Positions 23,524-31,502 of a stretch of 64,000 bases of DNA are shown here, piece by piece (positions within the stretch are counted from its first letter, which is position 1; every line of letters starts with the position of its first letter). The stretch is taken from positions 1,364,001 through 1,428,000 of the forward strand of contig NZ_FTMB01000001.1 of NCBI RefSeq assembly GCF_900155885.1. Direction: 5' to 3'. The position numbers and the translations under genes are program-made. This DNA is from Rhizobium sp. RU20A. Lineage in GTDB: Bacteria; Pseudomonadota; Alphaproteobacteria; Rhizobiales; Rhizobiaceae. The notes under the pieces were generated by a model, which was not told the DNA's origin, did no database searches, and worked only from the letters and a program-made list of their open reading frames with translations.

Positions 23524-25764
23524 TCAGAACTTCTGCGAAAGCGAGATTTTGAACGTCCGGCCCGGCTCCGAATAGAATTCCGACGGCATCGACCCGCCGT
23601 TGCGCACGGACGAATAGTCGTAATAGGTCTTGTCGAGCACGTTGAAGATGCCGGCATTGACCTTCAGCCCCTTGAACTGCTCCGGCTCCCACCAGGCCGA
23701 GAGATCGACGATGCCATAGCCCGGCGTCTTGAAGTAGGTGACGTTCGAGCCGCTGCTCACCGTCTGTCCACGTGCCGCCGCAACGCCGATCCAGTCGAGA
23801 CCGACGCCCCACTCACCCGCATCGTAATCGATGCCCAGCACGACCTTTGTGGGCGCGACGGAGGCAAGGAAGGTGTCGTTGGTCAGGTCGTTGCCACGGG
23901 CATAGGCCACCGCGCCGCGCAGCGTGATGCCGTTGTCGAAGCGCTTGTGGGCCGAAAGCTCCGCACCGTAGATCTCCGCCTTGGCGATGTTGGAATACTG
24001 CGTGATGCCGCCCTGCGGATAGGCCGCCAGCGTATAGCCGGCCGCAGCCGCCTCGGCCGCATTCAGGGCACGTGGGTCGATGAAGTTGCGGTAGCGGTTG
24101 TAGAAGGCGGACACACGGGCGCCGAGATCGTCATCGCCGATATTGGCGCCGAGTTCGATGCCGTTGCTGGTCTCGGACTGGAGCGCGGGGTTGCCGAGTC
24201 TCAGATAGGTGCCTGGACCGCCGAAGACGGCGTAGAGTTCACCCGCCGTCGGGGCACGGAAGCCCATGGCCCACTGGGCGTAGAGCTCCACCGTCTCGCT
24301 CGGCTGGTAGCCAAGACGCAGCTTGGGCGAAATCGCGGTGTCGTCGAAGCCGGCGGGAAGTGCCGGGCGGTTGGCATTGTTGGCGTAACCCTCGGTCATG
24401 ACGGGTGAATGCTCGATCCAGTCGAAGCGCGCACCGGGCGTCAGCGTGAAGCCGGAGGTGCCGAGCGCAATGCGGTCTTCCAGCGAAAGACCGATCCTGT
24501 TGCTCTCCACCTTCGGCGTATCGGCCTGGTTGGTATGGAGATTGGCGCAGGCCGTGAAGGCGCCGGTGTAAGGCAGGCGGCAATTGTCAGCACCGGCGGA
24601 ATATTGTTCGCTGCTCGACGTCGCGAGGTCCCAGCCGAAGGAGAAGCGGTGCTCGAGGCCGCCAAGCTCCAGCGCCTTCTCCGCCGTGCCGACCGCACCC
24701 CAGGTCTTCTCGTCATAGGTATTGTCGCGCACGATCGGGCCGATGACCGAGGTGGAGCGGTACCCGATGTAACCGTTGCCGCGCAGTTGGTTCATCCAGT
24801 AGACGGAGGCGGCCACGCGGTCGAACAGCGTGCCCTCTTCCTCCGCCTCGAAGGCGTAGTCGAGCGAGAGGCGGTCGCGGTCACTATCGTCCGTCGTCGT
24901 GTAATTGCCGGGCCGATAGTTGCCCGTCAGCGACTGGCTGGTGCGCGCATCCGTATCGCGGTCCTTGCGATAGCGTTCGGCGGTGACGCCGAACATATGG
25001 CCACCTTCGGCGTGGTGGCGCAGCTTCACCAGCACGTTGTTCTGGTCGTAATCCGACGGGTTCGCCTCGGTGCGGGTCGTGCCGTAGGTGTCGATCGTGC
25101 CCTGGTTCTTGCGCTCGTGGCCGCGCCGATAGCCGCCCTGGACGAGGATCGCGGTATCGCCGAAGGACTTCGCGAAGGCCGCCGTCGGGCTGAAGCTCGT
25201 GTCGGCGCTGTCATAGGTAAAGCTCCAGGCCCCGCCCCAGTCCTTGCCGTCGCGGATCAGGTCTTCCGGCTCCAGCGTGGAGAGGGCGAGGATGCCGCCG
25301 AGTGCGCCCGAACCGCCACGGCTCGAATCGGCGCCGCGCACCACGCTGACGGAGGCGAGCGAGGAAAAATCGAAACTGTCGACACCGCCATCGGCATCGC
25401 GGGTCGCATCCTGCAGATAGGGCACCGGAATGCCGTCGATCGTCGTCAGCACGCGCACGCCTTCAAGGCCGCGGATATTCACCGCGCCGGTGGTGCGGTT
25501 GAAGTTGACGCCCGGCTCCAGCGTGCGGCCGAGATCGTTGATGTCGGTCACCTGCCGGTCGGCGATCGCCTCGGCCTCGACAGTGGTCGCAACCGGCGTG
25601 TCGGTCACGCCGATCCGCTTGCCCTTGACGGAAATCTTCTTCAGCGGCGTCGCGGTCCCCTGCTGCGCAGCCTCCTGCGCCAATGCCGGTGCGGCACACG
25701 AAACGGAAACGAGCGCAATCGCCGTGCAGGCGCGCAGCATCGAGCGGGAAAGCCGGAGCATCAT
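23524..25764 (-). CDS. TonB-dependent outer membrane receptor, heme/hemoglobin type
   Basis: 746 residues from ATG 25764, with AAAGGA six bases upstream. A Sec signal ends near PALA-QEA. The plug domain has ISVKGKRIGVTDTPVATTV, DINDLGRTLEPGVNFNRTTG, VNIRGLEGVRVLTTIDGIPV and a TonB-family SVVRGADSSRGGSGALGG. The barrel includes MGFRAPTAGELYAVFGGPGT, and it closes with FKISLSQKF ending in Phe, as outer-membrane barrels do. The layout fits the hemoglobin/transferrin/lactoferrin receptor family, which in rhizobia includes HmuR/ShmR. An iron-responsive operator lies upstream, supporting iron or heme uptake. No hmuSTUV genes are adjacent. Confidence 0.88.
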   Translation of the reverse strand: MMLRLSRSMLRACTAIALVSVSCAAPALAQEAAQQGTATPLKKISVKGKRIGVTDTPVATTVEAEAIADRQVTDINDLGRTLEPGVNFNRTTGAVNIRGLEGVRVLTTIDGIPVPYLQDATRDADGGVDSFDFSSLASVSVVRGADSSRGGSGALGGILALSTLEPEDLIRDGKDWGGAWSFTYDSADTSFSPTAAFAKSFGDTAILVQGGYRRGHERKNQGTIDTYGTTRTEANPSDYDQNNVLVKLRHHAEGGHMFGVTAERYRKDRDTDARTSQSLTGNYRPGNYTTTDDSDRDRLSLDYAFEAEEEGTLFDRVAASVYWMNQLRGNGYIGYRSTSVIGPIVRDNTYDEKTWGAVGTAEKALELGGLEHRFSFGWDLATSSSEQYSAGADNCRLPYTGAFTACANLHTNQADTPKVESNRIGLSLEDRIALGTSGFTLTPGARFDWIEHSPVMTEGYANNANRPALPAGFDDTAISPKLRLGYQPSETVELYAQWAMGFRAPTAGELYAVFGGPGTYLRLGNPALQSETSNGIELGANIGDDDLGARVSAFYNRYRNFIDPRALNAAEAAAAGYTLAAYPQGGITQYSNIAKAEIYGAELSAHKRFDNGITLRGAVAYARGNDLTNDTFLASVAPTKVVLGIDYDAGEWGVGLDWIGVAAARGQTVSSGSNVTYFKTPGYGIVDLSAWWEPEQFKGLKVNAGIFNVLDKTYYDYSSVRNGGSMPSEFYSEPGRTFKISLSQKF

Positions 25765-25885
25765 AACCAATCCTTTGAGACGACAGGACCGGGCTGGCGA
25801 GGCGCGTAAGAACGCTCATGGCTGGCTGGGTCGAAGGGCGCGGGTGCGGCCAGACGGCCGCCCGATTTCTGTCACTTAAAAAACA

Positions 25886-25900
25886 TGATTGCGTTAGTCA
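25886..25900. promoter_or_regulatory. Iron-responsive operator (TGA-N9-TCA) before the TonB receptor
   Basis: TGA (25886-25888), nine bases, then TCA (25898-25900) match the IRO motif bound by RirA in Rhizobiaceae. On the minus strand the element overlaps a TTGACT and TTAAGT pair about 16 bases apart that could be the promoter of the receptor gene, ~120 bases upstream of its ATG. High iron would then repress the gene. Confidence 0.65.
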
Positions 25901-26036
25901 AGAAATAAAAAGGCTGTCCCCGCTCGTGCTCTTGCGCCTGTCCACAACCCCGGCCGGGCGGCAGGGCGGACATTGCCTGGCGAACGAATGCCGCGCACCC
26001 GCGTTCCTCTTCCGCATCGATCGCAAGGAGCCAGAC

Positions 26037-26951
26037 ATGATGGCACATCTGACGAGAGCCCTCCTGGTCACCGCCGCGCTGTTTTGCGCGCAGGCAAGCG
26101 TGGCTGCCGAACTGCCGCCGAAAGGCCCCCTGCCCGATCCAAAGCCGGTGACGGATGAGGCCAAGACGCCGGAGAACGCCGCCACTCCGCTGCCTGTCGA
26201 GAAGCCCGCGCAGGACAAGCCGGATGCAACCCCGGCCGATGCAACCAGCGGGGCGACACCCGAGAAAAAGTCCGGCGAGCAAACCAAGCAGGCAGCGCCG
26301 GACAGGCCGGGGGAAACCGCGCCCGAGGCGGAGAAGAATACCGAACCCGACAAATCCGAGGACGCCGAGTCATCCGCAGCCATCATTCCCCCGACCCCGG
26401 CCGATGACGCGGCCTGCCGCGCCGAGCTGCAAGCGCTCGGCACCCGGTTCGCTACCGCCAAGCCGATCGACGATGGCGAGGGCTGTGGCATCGCCGCACC
26501 GATCACGGTGACGGAAATCCTGCCGGGCATAACCTTGGCACCGGAGGGGGTGATGGGCTGCCACGCCGCCCGCGCGCTCGCCCGCTGGACGAAGGAAACG
26601 GTGATCCCGACCGCCAGCCTCGCCGGTGAAACCGCCACCGTGACGTCGATCGAGCAGGCCTCGGCCTATGTGTGCAAACGCCGCAACGGTGCGGCGACGG
26701 GCAAGATGTCCGAGCATGCCCACGGCAATGCCGTCGACATCGCTGCCATTGTCTTTTCCGACGGCAAAAGGCTGGAGATGAAGCCGCGAGAGGAAGACGG
26801 AACCATGGAGGGCGCCCTGCAGCGCAGCCTCACGGCGGCTGCCTGCCTGCATTTTTCCACCGTGCTCTCCCCCGGCAGCGACGCCACGCACGAAACGCAT
26901 CTGCATCTCGACACGCTGGAGCGCCAGGGCGGCTTTCGCTATTGCCGCTGA
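26037..26951 (+). CDS. Extensin-like C-terminal domain protein, exported
   Basis: 304 residues from ATG 26037 (a second ATG follows at once); AAGGAG lies six bases upstream. A signal peptide (MMAHLTRALLVTAALFCAQA, cut near VAA-ELP) leads into a ~95-residue Pro/Ala/Lys/Glu linker. The C-terminal ~170 residues are the Extensin_2 domain with CGIAAPITVTEILPGITLAP, the His-containing SEHAHGNAVDIAAI (~224) and ATHETHLHLDTLERQGGFRY at the end. The H-x(n)-HxH arrangement resembles LAS-type peptidoglycan peptidases, so a murein peptidase in the periplasm is plausible but untested. Several conserved Cys may form disulfides. Confidence 0.85.
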   Translation: MMAHLTRALLVTAALFCAQASVAAELPPKGPLPDPKPVTDEAKTPENAATPLPVEKPAQDKPDATPADATSGATPEKKSGEQTKQAAPDRPGETAPEAEKNTEPDKSEDAESSAAIIPPTPADDAACRAELQALGTRFATAKPIDDGEGCGIAAPITVTEILPGITLAPEGVMGCHAARALARWTKETVIPTASLAGETATVTSIEQASAYVCKRRNGAATGKMSEHAHGNAVDIAAIVFSDGKRLEMKPREEDGTMEGALQRSLTAAACLHFSTVLSPGSDATHETHLHLDTLERQGGFRYCR

Positions 26952-26981
26952 TCGGCCACCAGCGGCGGCGACCGAAACCGG

Positions 26982-28127
26982 TCAGCGGGCAAGAACGTCG
27001 CGCATTTCCACGAGGTTGGAGCGGGCGCGCAGGATGTAGAAGCCCATGGTGGAGAGGTGGTTCGGCATGATCCAGCCGTCTTCGGCGCCATTGGAGATGA
27101 TCAGCGGCTGAATGCGCAGGGCAGCCCTGAGTTGCTTCAGCGTCTCGGTATAGAGCGGCCCGATATTGCGCTGCTGGATCACCGTCTGGAAGTCGGCCCG
27201 GGCGGCGCTGAGGATGCCGTAATAGCCGTAGAGCTGGCCATAGGCGAACCAAAAGCGGTCGTCGGCCCGTGTATCGAACCAGCCGGCGCTGTGCAGTTCC
27301 GAACGTTCGCGCAGGATCGACGAGGTGTCGCCGATATCGCTGGTGATGCGGTCGATGAACTCAACCAGATTGTCGGCGCGCGCATCGAAGATCGCCGCGC
27401 AGCTCGCCAGCGTGTTGTCGAAGAGGCGCAGATCCCGCGCCGCAGCCCGGTAATAGCTCGGGCTCGGCGTCTTCGGGCCGAACGGGTTGAGGCCGAAATA
27501 CCAGCTCTCCTCGTCGAACTGCATGTTGCCGCGCGCCGCCTGGAGATTGGTGTTGATGCCCGACGTGCCACGCATGCGGCCGAGCGAATCGACCAGCTCC
27601 ACCGTCGTGCGGCGGATCGCCTGGTTCACGCCGCGCTGGAACGAGGCCTTGTTGTCGAGAAAGGGCGTGTGATCCCAGTCGATGCCGAAGAGGCCGAGCT
27701 TGTAGAGCAGCATGGAGGAAACCCACGCATTCTCGTCCACATTGAAGTCGATGAGGCCGGCCGTGACATTCACGATCGCCGAGCGCTGGCAGGTCTGGGC
27801 CGCAGGTTGGGCCGGAGCGGCCGTTGTCGTGCCCGTCTCGGCGGATGAGGTCGAAGGTGCCGGCGCGGCCGTCGCCGGCAGCGTGGTGCCGGCATCGACC
27901 GTCTGTTCGGACAGCCGGTAGGCATCGACATAATCAGGATTGAAATTCGTCCAGGACTGGGTCTGGACGATGAAATAGCCGTAGCCGATGACGATGGCGA
28001 GCGCGATGACCGCGATCGGCCCCTTGACGACCCAGCGCCGTGCCGAAAACCACCGGCCGGCCGCCACGAAGGGTCGGCCGATCAGATAGGCGATGCGCTG
28101 GAAGAAGGCGACGACGGGTTCAAGCAT
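26982..28127 (-). CDS. DUF2333 family membrane protein
   Basis: 381 residues. One membrane helix near the N-terminus (VKGPIAVIALAIVIGYGYFI, about 34-53) anchors a large domain. It contains NVTAGLIDFNVDENAWVSSM and GLFGIDWDHTPFLDNKASFQ, then RGVNQAIRRTTVELVDSLGR, all typical of DUF2333. A linker of Ala/Pro/Thr (~78-110) separates anchor and domain, which probably faces the periplasm. The function is unknown. It is convergent with the extensin-like gene, 30 bp apart, and precedes no partner on its own strand. Confidence 0.85.
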   Translation of the reverse strand: MLEPVVAFFQRIAYLIGRPFVAAGRWFSARRWVVKGPIAVIALAIVIGYGYFIVQTQSWTNFNPDYVDAYRLSEQTVDAGTTLPATAAPAPSTSSAETGTTTAAPAQPAAQTCQRSAIVNVTAGLIDFNVDENAWVSSMLLYKLGLFGIDWDHTPFLDNKASFQRGVNQAIRRTTVELVDSLGRMRGTSGINTNLQAARGNMQFDEESWYFGLNPFGPKTPSPSYYRAAARDLRLFDNTLASCAAIFDARADNLVEFIDRITSDIGDTSSILRERSELHSAGWFDTRADDRFWFAYGQLYGYYGILSAARADFQTVIQQRNIGPLYTETLKQLRAALRIQPLIISNGAEDGWIMPNHLSTMGFYILRARSNLVEMRDVLAR

Positions 28128-28218
28128 CGCGAGCTCTATCCTTTTGTAAGGGCGTCCGTCCGGCAGTCTGTTTTTAGCGGCGGGCGCCTGTGGGTCTGGC
28201 GCTTCAGATATGGCCTCG

Positions 28219-28248
28219 ACCGCGCGGCGACAACACGCACCGCGCGGT
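28219..28248 (-). terminator. Hairpin downstream of the cytochrome c gene
   Basis: ACCGCGCGG (28219-28227) and CCGCGCGGT (28240-28248) are perfect 9-bp arms. It lies 57 bases past the cytochrome c stop. TATTTTG follows on the plus strand only, so termination towards the right would be stronger, though both flanking genes read leftwards. Confidence 0.55.
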
Positions 28249-28304
28249 TATTTTGCCACGGGACGATGAGGCCCAGTCTCCGGCACCGCGCCGAAGCGCT
28301 GCTG

Positions 28305-28697
28305 TTACTTCACCGGCGCCTTGAGATAGGCGATGACATTGGCGACATCTTCGGGCGTCTTGAGGCCGACGAAAGCCATCTTGGTTTTCGGGACCACGCC
28401 CTTCGGCGAAAGAAGGTACTGCGCCAATGTCGCCTCGTCCCAGACCTTGCCGCCGGCACCGAAGCTCGTCATCGCCTCGGAATATTTGTAACCCTCGACG
28501 GTCGCGATGGGGCGTCCGACAATGCCCATCAGGCTCGGGCCGACCTTGTTCTTCGGTTCGACAGCCGTGTGACAGGCGGCACATTTGGCGAACACCGTCT
28601 TGCCCGCGGCGGCGTCGCCATCGGCCCATGCGGATTGGGCAACGAGACCGGCGGCAGCCAGTGAGAGAGCAAAGACGAGGGATGATTTCATGGACAT
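28305..28697 (-). CDS. Class I c-type cytochrome, c2-like
   Basis: 130 residues with a Sec signal (SLVFALSLAAAGLVAQSAWA). The heme motif CAACH covers residues 39-43, preceded by GDAAAGKTVFAKC and followed by VGPSLMGIVGRPIATVEGYK. The sixth ligand Met is in KTKMAFVGL (~107), and the end VANVIAYLKAPVK is standard for class I cytochromes. It is a soluble periplasmic electron carrier, perhaps between the bc1 complex and oxidases. AAGGAG lies ten bases before the ATG. No oxidase or electron donor gene is adjacent. Confidence 0.93.
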   Translation of the reverse strand: MSMKSSLVFALSLAAAGLVAQSAWADGDAAAGKTVFAKCAACHTAVEPKNKVGPSLMGIVGRPIATVEGYKYSEAMTSFGAGGKVWDEATLAQYLLSPKGVVPKTKMAFVGLKTPEDVANVIAYLKAPVK

Positions 28698-28789
28698 GCG
28701 CGGCGGTCTCCTTGGAGGTCGGGAAGAGCACGTGGAAATGTGCTCATTCTGCCGTTAGCGCCCGGCCGCGTCACCTGCCTTGCGCCAGA

Positions 28790-29371
28790 TCAATGGCCGT
28801 TCATCTTGTCTTCCCAGTGCCGCCGGCAGAAGGGCACGTATTTCTCGTTGCCACCCACCTCGACCTGCGCGCCCTCGCGCACCACCGACCCATCCGGTGA
28901 CAGCCGCACGACCATGGTGGCCTTGCGCCCGCAATGGCAGATGCTGCGCACCTCGCGCATCTCGTCGGCAATGGCGAGCAGTGCCTGCGAGCCGGGAAAC
29001 AGCTTGCCCTGGAAATCGGTTCTGAGCCCATAGCACATGACGGGAATGCCGACCCGGTCGGCGATCCGCGCCAACTGCCAGGCCTGCGCCTCGGAGAGAA
29101 ACTGCGCTTCATCGACGAAGACGCAGGCGACCTCGGCCTCGGCGTGGAGATGGACGATCATCTCGAACAGATTGTCGTCCGTCTCGAATGCCAGCGCGTC
29201 GGAGGAAAGGCCGATCCGCGAGGAGATCCGGCCGCGTCCGGCGCGGTCGTCGAAGCCGGCAATCAGGATCACCGTGCGCATGCCGCGCTCCTGGTAATTG
29301 TAGGAGGCCTGCAGCAGCATGGTGGATTTGCCGGCATTCATGGTGGCATAATTGAAATAGAGCTTGGCCAT
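28790..29371 (-). CDS. tdk: Thymidine kinase
   Basis: 193 residues, normal for the type II (TK1-like) family. It phosphorylates thymidine to dTMP in the salvage path. The P-loop is ATMNAGKST (~9-17), the Mg-binding DEAQFL lies near 86-91, and the zinc-ribbon region has the CHCGRK and FCRRHW cysteines. The lid loop with GRISSRIGL near 46 is also visible. The gene stands alone, upstream of the cytochrome gene by 92 bp on the same strand. Confidence 0.96.
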   Translation of the reverse strand: MAKLYFNYATMNAGKSTMLLQASYNYQERGMRTVILIAGFDDRAGRGRISSRIGLSSDALAFETDDNLFEMIVHLHAEAEVACVFVDEAQFLSEAQAWQLARIADRVGIPVMCYGLRTDFQGKLFPGSQALLAIADEMREVRSICHCGRKATMVVRLSPDGSVVREGAQVEVGGNEKYVPFCRRHWEDKMNGH

Positions 29372-29479
29372 ACGCGGTCTCCGTCGTCATCCGACCCCAT
29401 GGCGAAGTGGCGCAAAGAACACCAGCGCCCCGGCGAAGAGACCACAGAATTTTCGCTCCCGGCTGGCAATTAATTGAGC

Positions 29480-29502
29480 CATGCGACATTTTGCGTCGCA
29501 TG
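29480..29502. promoter_or_regulatory. Inverted repeat upstream of choX
   Basis: CATGCGAC (29480-29487) and GTCGCATG (29495-29502) are perfect 8-bp arms with a 7-base spacer, about 110 bases before the choX ATG. It is a candidate operator for choline or osmotic control. No regulator gene is adjacent. Confidence 0.45.
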
Positions 29503-29611
29503 TCGGAACCGACGCGCGACACACTGGCCATACACTTGCCGCCGATCAAGGTGCTTGAAACAGGGCGCCATTGGTGATTGGCTAAAAGAAGAAACACAGG
29601 GGAATGATGTG

Positions 29612-30562
29612 ATGACTACCGCCACCAAAATGCTCTTTGCCGCTGCCGTCTCCGTCGCGGCCCTTTCGACCAATGCGGCTTTCGCCGCCGACGCCGAAAG
29701 CTGCAAGACCGTCCGCTTCTCCGACGTCGGCTGGACCGACATCACCGCAACGACCGCAACGACGGCCGTCGTGCTGAAGGCCCTCGGATACGAGCCGACC
29801 ATCACCGTTCTCTCCGTACCGGTCACCTACCAGTCCCTGAAGAACAAGGACATCGACGTCTTCCTCGGCAACTGGATGCCGGCCCAGGAAAAGGACGTCA
29901 CGCCCTACCTTGAGGAAAAGACCGTCGTTTCCATCGGCGCGAATCTCGAAGGCGCCAAGTACACGCTCGCCACCAACGCCAAGGGCGCCGAACTCGGCAT
30001 CAAGGACTTCGCCGACATCGGCAAGCACAAGGATGCGCTGGACGGCAAGATCTACGGCATCGAGCCCGGCAATGACGGCAACCGCCTCGTCATGGGCCTG
30101 ATCGAAAAGAACGAGATGGGCATGGGTGGCCTGGAGCTCGTCGAGTCTTCGGAGCAGGGCATGCTGGCGCAGGTCGCCCGCGCCGAAAAGGACGGCAAGC
30201 CGGTCGTCTTCCTCGGCTGGGCACCGCACCCGATGAACAACACCTTCCAGATGACCTACCTCACCGGCGGCGACAGCACCTTCGGCCCGAATTTCGGCGG
30301 CGCGACGGTCTACACCAACACCCGCGCCGGCTTTGTCGAGGACTGCCCGAACGTGGGCAAGTTCATCACCAACCTCAAGTTCTCCCTCGACATGGAGAAC
30401 GCCATCATGGGCAAGATCCTCAATGACGGGGAAGACCCGGAAGTAGCCGCCACCGAATGGCTGAAGGCAAACGGCGCTGCCGTTGAGCCGTGGCTTGCCG
30501 GTGTCACCACCTTCGACGGCAAACCGGCAGGCGAGGCTGTGAAAGCCGCCCTTGGCCTCTGA
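29612..30562 (+). CDS. choX: Choline ABC transporter, periplasmic binding protein
   Basis: 316 residues from ATG 29612, with AGGGG nine bases upstream. After a Sec signal (LFAAAVSVAALSTNAAFAAD) the mature chain is an OpuAC-type binder: TVRFSDVGWTDITATTATTA, LGNWMPAQEKDVTPYLEE, KIYGIEPGNDGNRLVMGLIE and FLGWAPHPMNNTF. The Trp/Tyr residues in these segments match those that cage choline in S. meliloti ChoX. Two Cys (in ESCKTV and VEDCPN) fit the known disulfide. It leads a choXWV operon for high-affinity choline uptake, which feeds glycine betaine synthesis or catabolism; no bet genes are nearby. Confidence 0.93.
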   Translation: MTTATKMLFAAAVSVAALSTNAAFAADAESCKTVRFSDVGWTDITATTATTAVVLKALGYEPTITVLSVPVTYQSLKNKDIDVFLGNWMPAQEKDVTPYLEEKTVVSIGANLEGAKYTLATNAKGAELGIKDFADIGKHKDALDGKIYGIEPGNDGNRLVMGLIEKNEMGMGGLELVESSEQGMLAQVARAEKDGKPVVFLGWAPHPMNNTFQMTYLTGGDSTFGPNFGGATVYTNTRAGFVEDCPNVGKFITNLKFSLDMENAIMGKILNDGEDPEVAATEWLKANGAAVEPWLAGVTTFDGKPAGEAVKAALGL

Positions 30563-30573
30563 TGGGTGCATGT

Positions 30574-30595
30574 GCGGGTCGCTTCGGCGGCCCGC
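30574..30595 (+). terminator. choX-choW intercistronic hairpin with UUCG tetraloop
   Basis: GCGGG-T-CGC (30574-30582) pairs with GCG-G-CCCGC (30587-30595), with one T-G wobble, around TTCG. The loop closes as C(UUCG)G, the unusually stable tetraloop. It starts 11 bases after the choX stop and probably protects the choX mRNA or trims readthrough into choW. Confidence 0.7.
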
Positions 30596-30638
30596 TTCGC
30601 TTCTCCCCCGTTCTCTTTGATCTGGCAGGTGTCACCCC

Positions 30639-31502
30639 GTGAACTTCCTCCCCGAATGGATGGTCGATTCCAGCGGCAAGCTGAAAATCGGCGTTTTTGC
30701 CAAGAACTTCGTGGATTGGCTGACCGCCAATGCCAGCTGGTTCTTCGACTGGCTCTCCGCTGTCCTCTCCCGCGCGATCGACGGCATCCTCTTCGTGCTG
30801 CAATGGCCACACGCCTTTGTCCTGATCGCGCTGTTCACGGCCCTTTCATGGTATCTGCGGCGCTCCATCGGCGCGGCGCTCTTCACCTGTCTCGGGCTCC
30901 TGCTCATCTATAATCAGGGCTACTGGAAGGAAACGACCGAGACGCTGGCGCTCGTCGGTGCCTCGGCCGGCGTCAGCATGCTGATCGGGGTACCGCTCGG
31001 CATCGCCGCGGCCCGTCGCCCCTGGTTCTACGCCTTCCTGAGGCCGGTGCTCGACCTCATGCAGACGATCCCGACCTTCGTCTACCTGATCCCGGCCCTC
31101 ATCCTTTTTGGCCTCGGCATGGTGCCCGGCCTCATTGCCACCGTCATCTTCGCAATTCCCGCGCCGATCCGCATGACCCGTCTCGGCGTCGTCTCAACCC
31201 CGCCGTCGCTGGTGGAAGCTGCAGTTGCCTTCGGCGCAACGCCCATGCAGGTGCTGCGCAAGGTGGAACTGCCCTATGCCACCCCGCAGATCATGGCCGG
31301 CCTGACCCAGACCATCATGCTCTCGCTGTCGATGGTGGTCATTGCCGCCCTCGTCGGCGCCAGCGGCCTCGGTGTGCCCGTCGTACGCGCGCTCAACACC
31401 GTCAACATCGCCCGCGGTTTCGAGGCAGGCCTCTGCATCGTCATCCTCGCCATCATCCTTGACCGAATGTTCCGGACGGAAAGCGCGGAGGACCCAGCAT
31501 GA
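30639..31502 (+). CDS. choW: Choline ABC transporter, permease
   Basis: 287 residues from GTG 30639. The N-terminus (LPEWMVDSSGKLKIGVFAKN, FVDWLTANASWFFDWLSAVL) and six or so membrane helices match OpuAB/ProW-type permeases. The ATPase-docking EAA loop reads EAAVAFGATPMQVLRKVELP (about 189-208), followed by YATPQIMAGLTQTIMLSLSM. The length fits the ChoW subunit. Its last four bases overlap the choV start as ATGA, so the two are made together. Confidence 0.95.
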   Translation: MNFLPEWMVDSSGKLKIGVFAKNFVDWLTANASWFFDWLSAVLSRAIDGILFVLQWPHAFVLIALFTALSWYLRRSIGAALFTCLGLLLIYNQGYWKETTETLALVGASAGVSMLIGVPLGIAAARRPWFYAFLRPVLDLMQTIPTFVYLIPALILFGLGMVPGLIATVIFAIPAPIRMTRLGVVSTPPSLVEAAVAFGATPMQVLRKVELPYATPQIMAGLTQTIMLSLSMVVIAALVGASGLGVPVVRALNTVNIARGFEAGLCIVILAIILDRMFRTESAEDPA

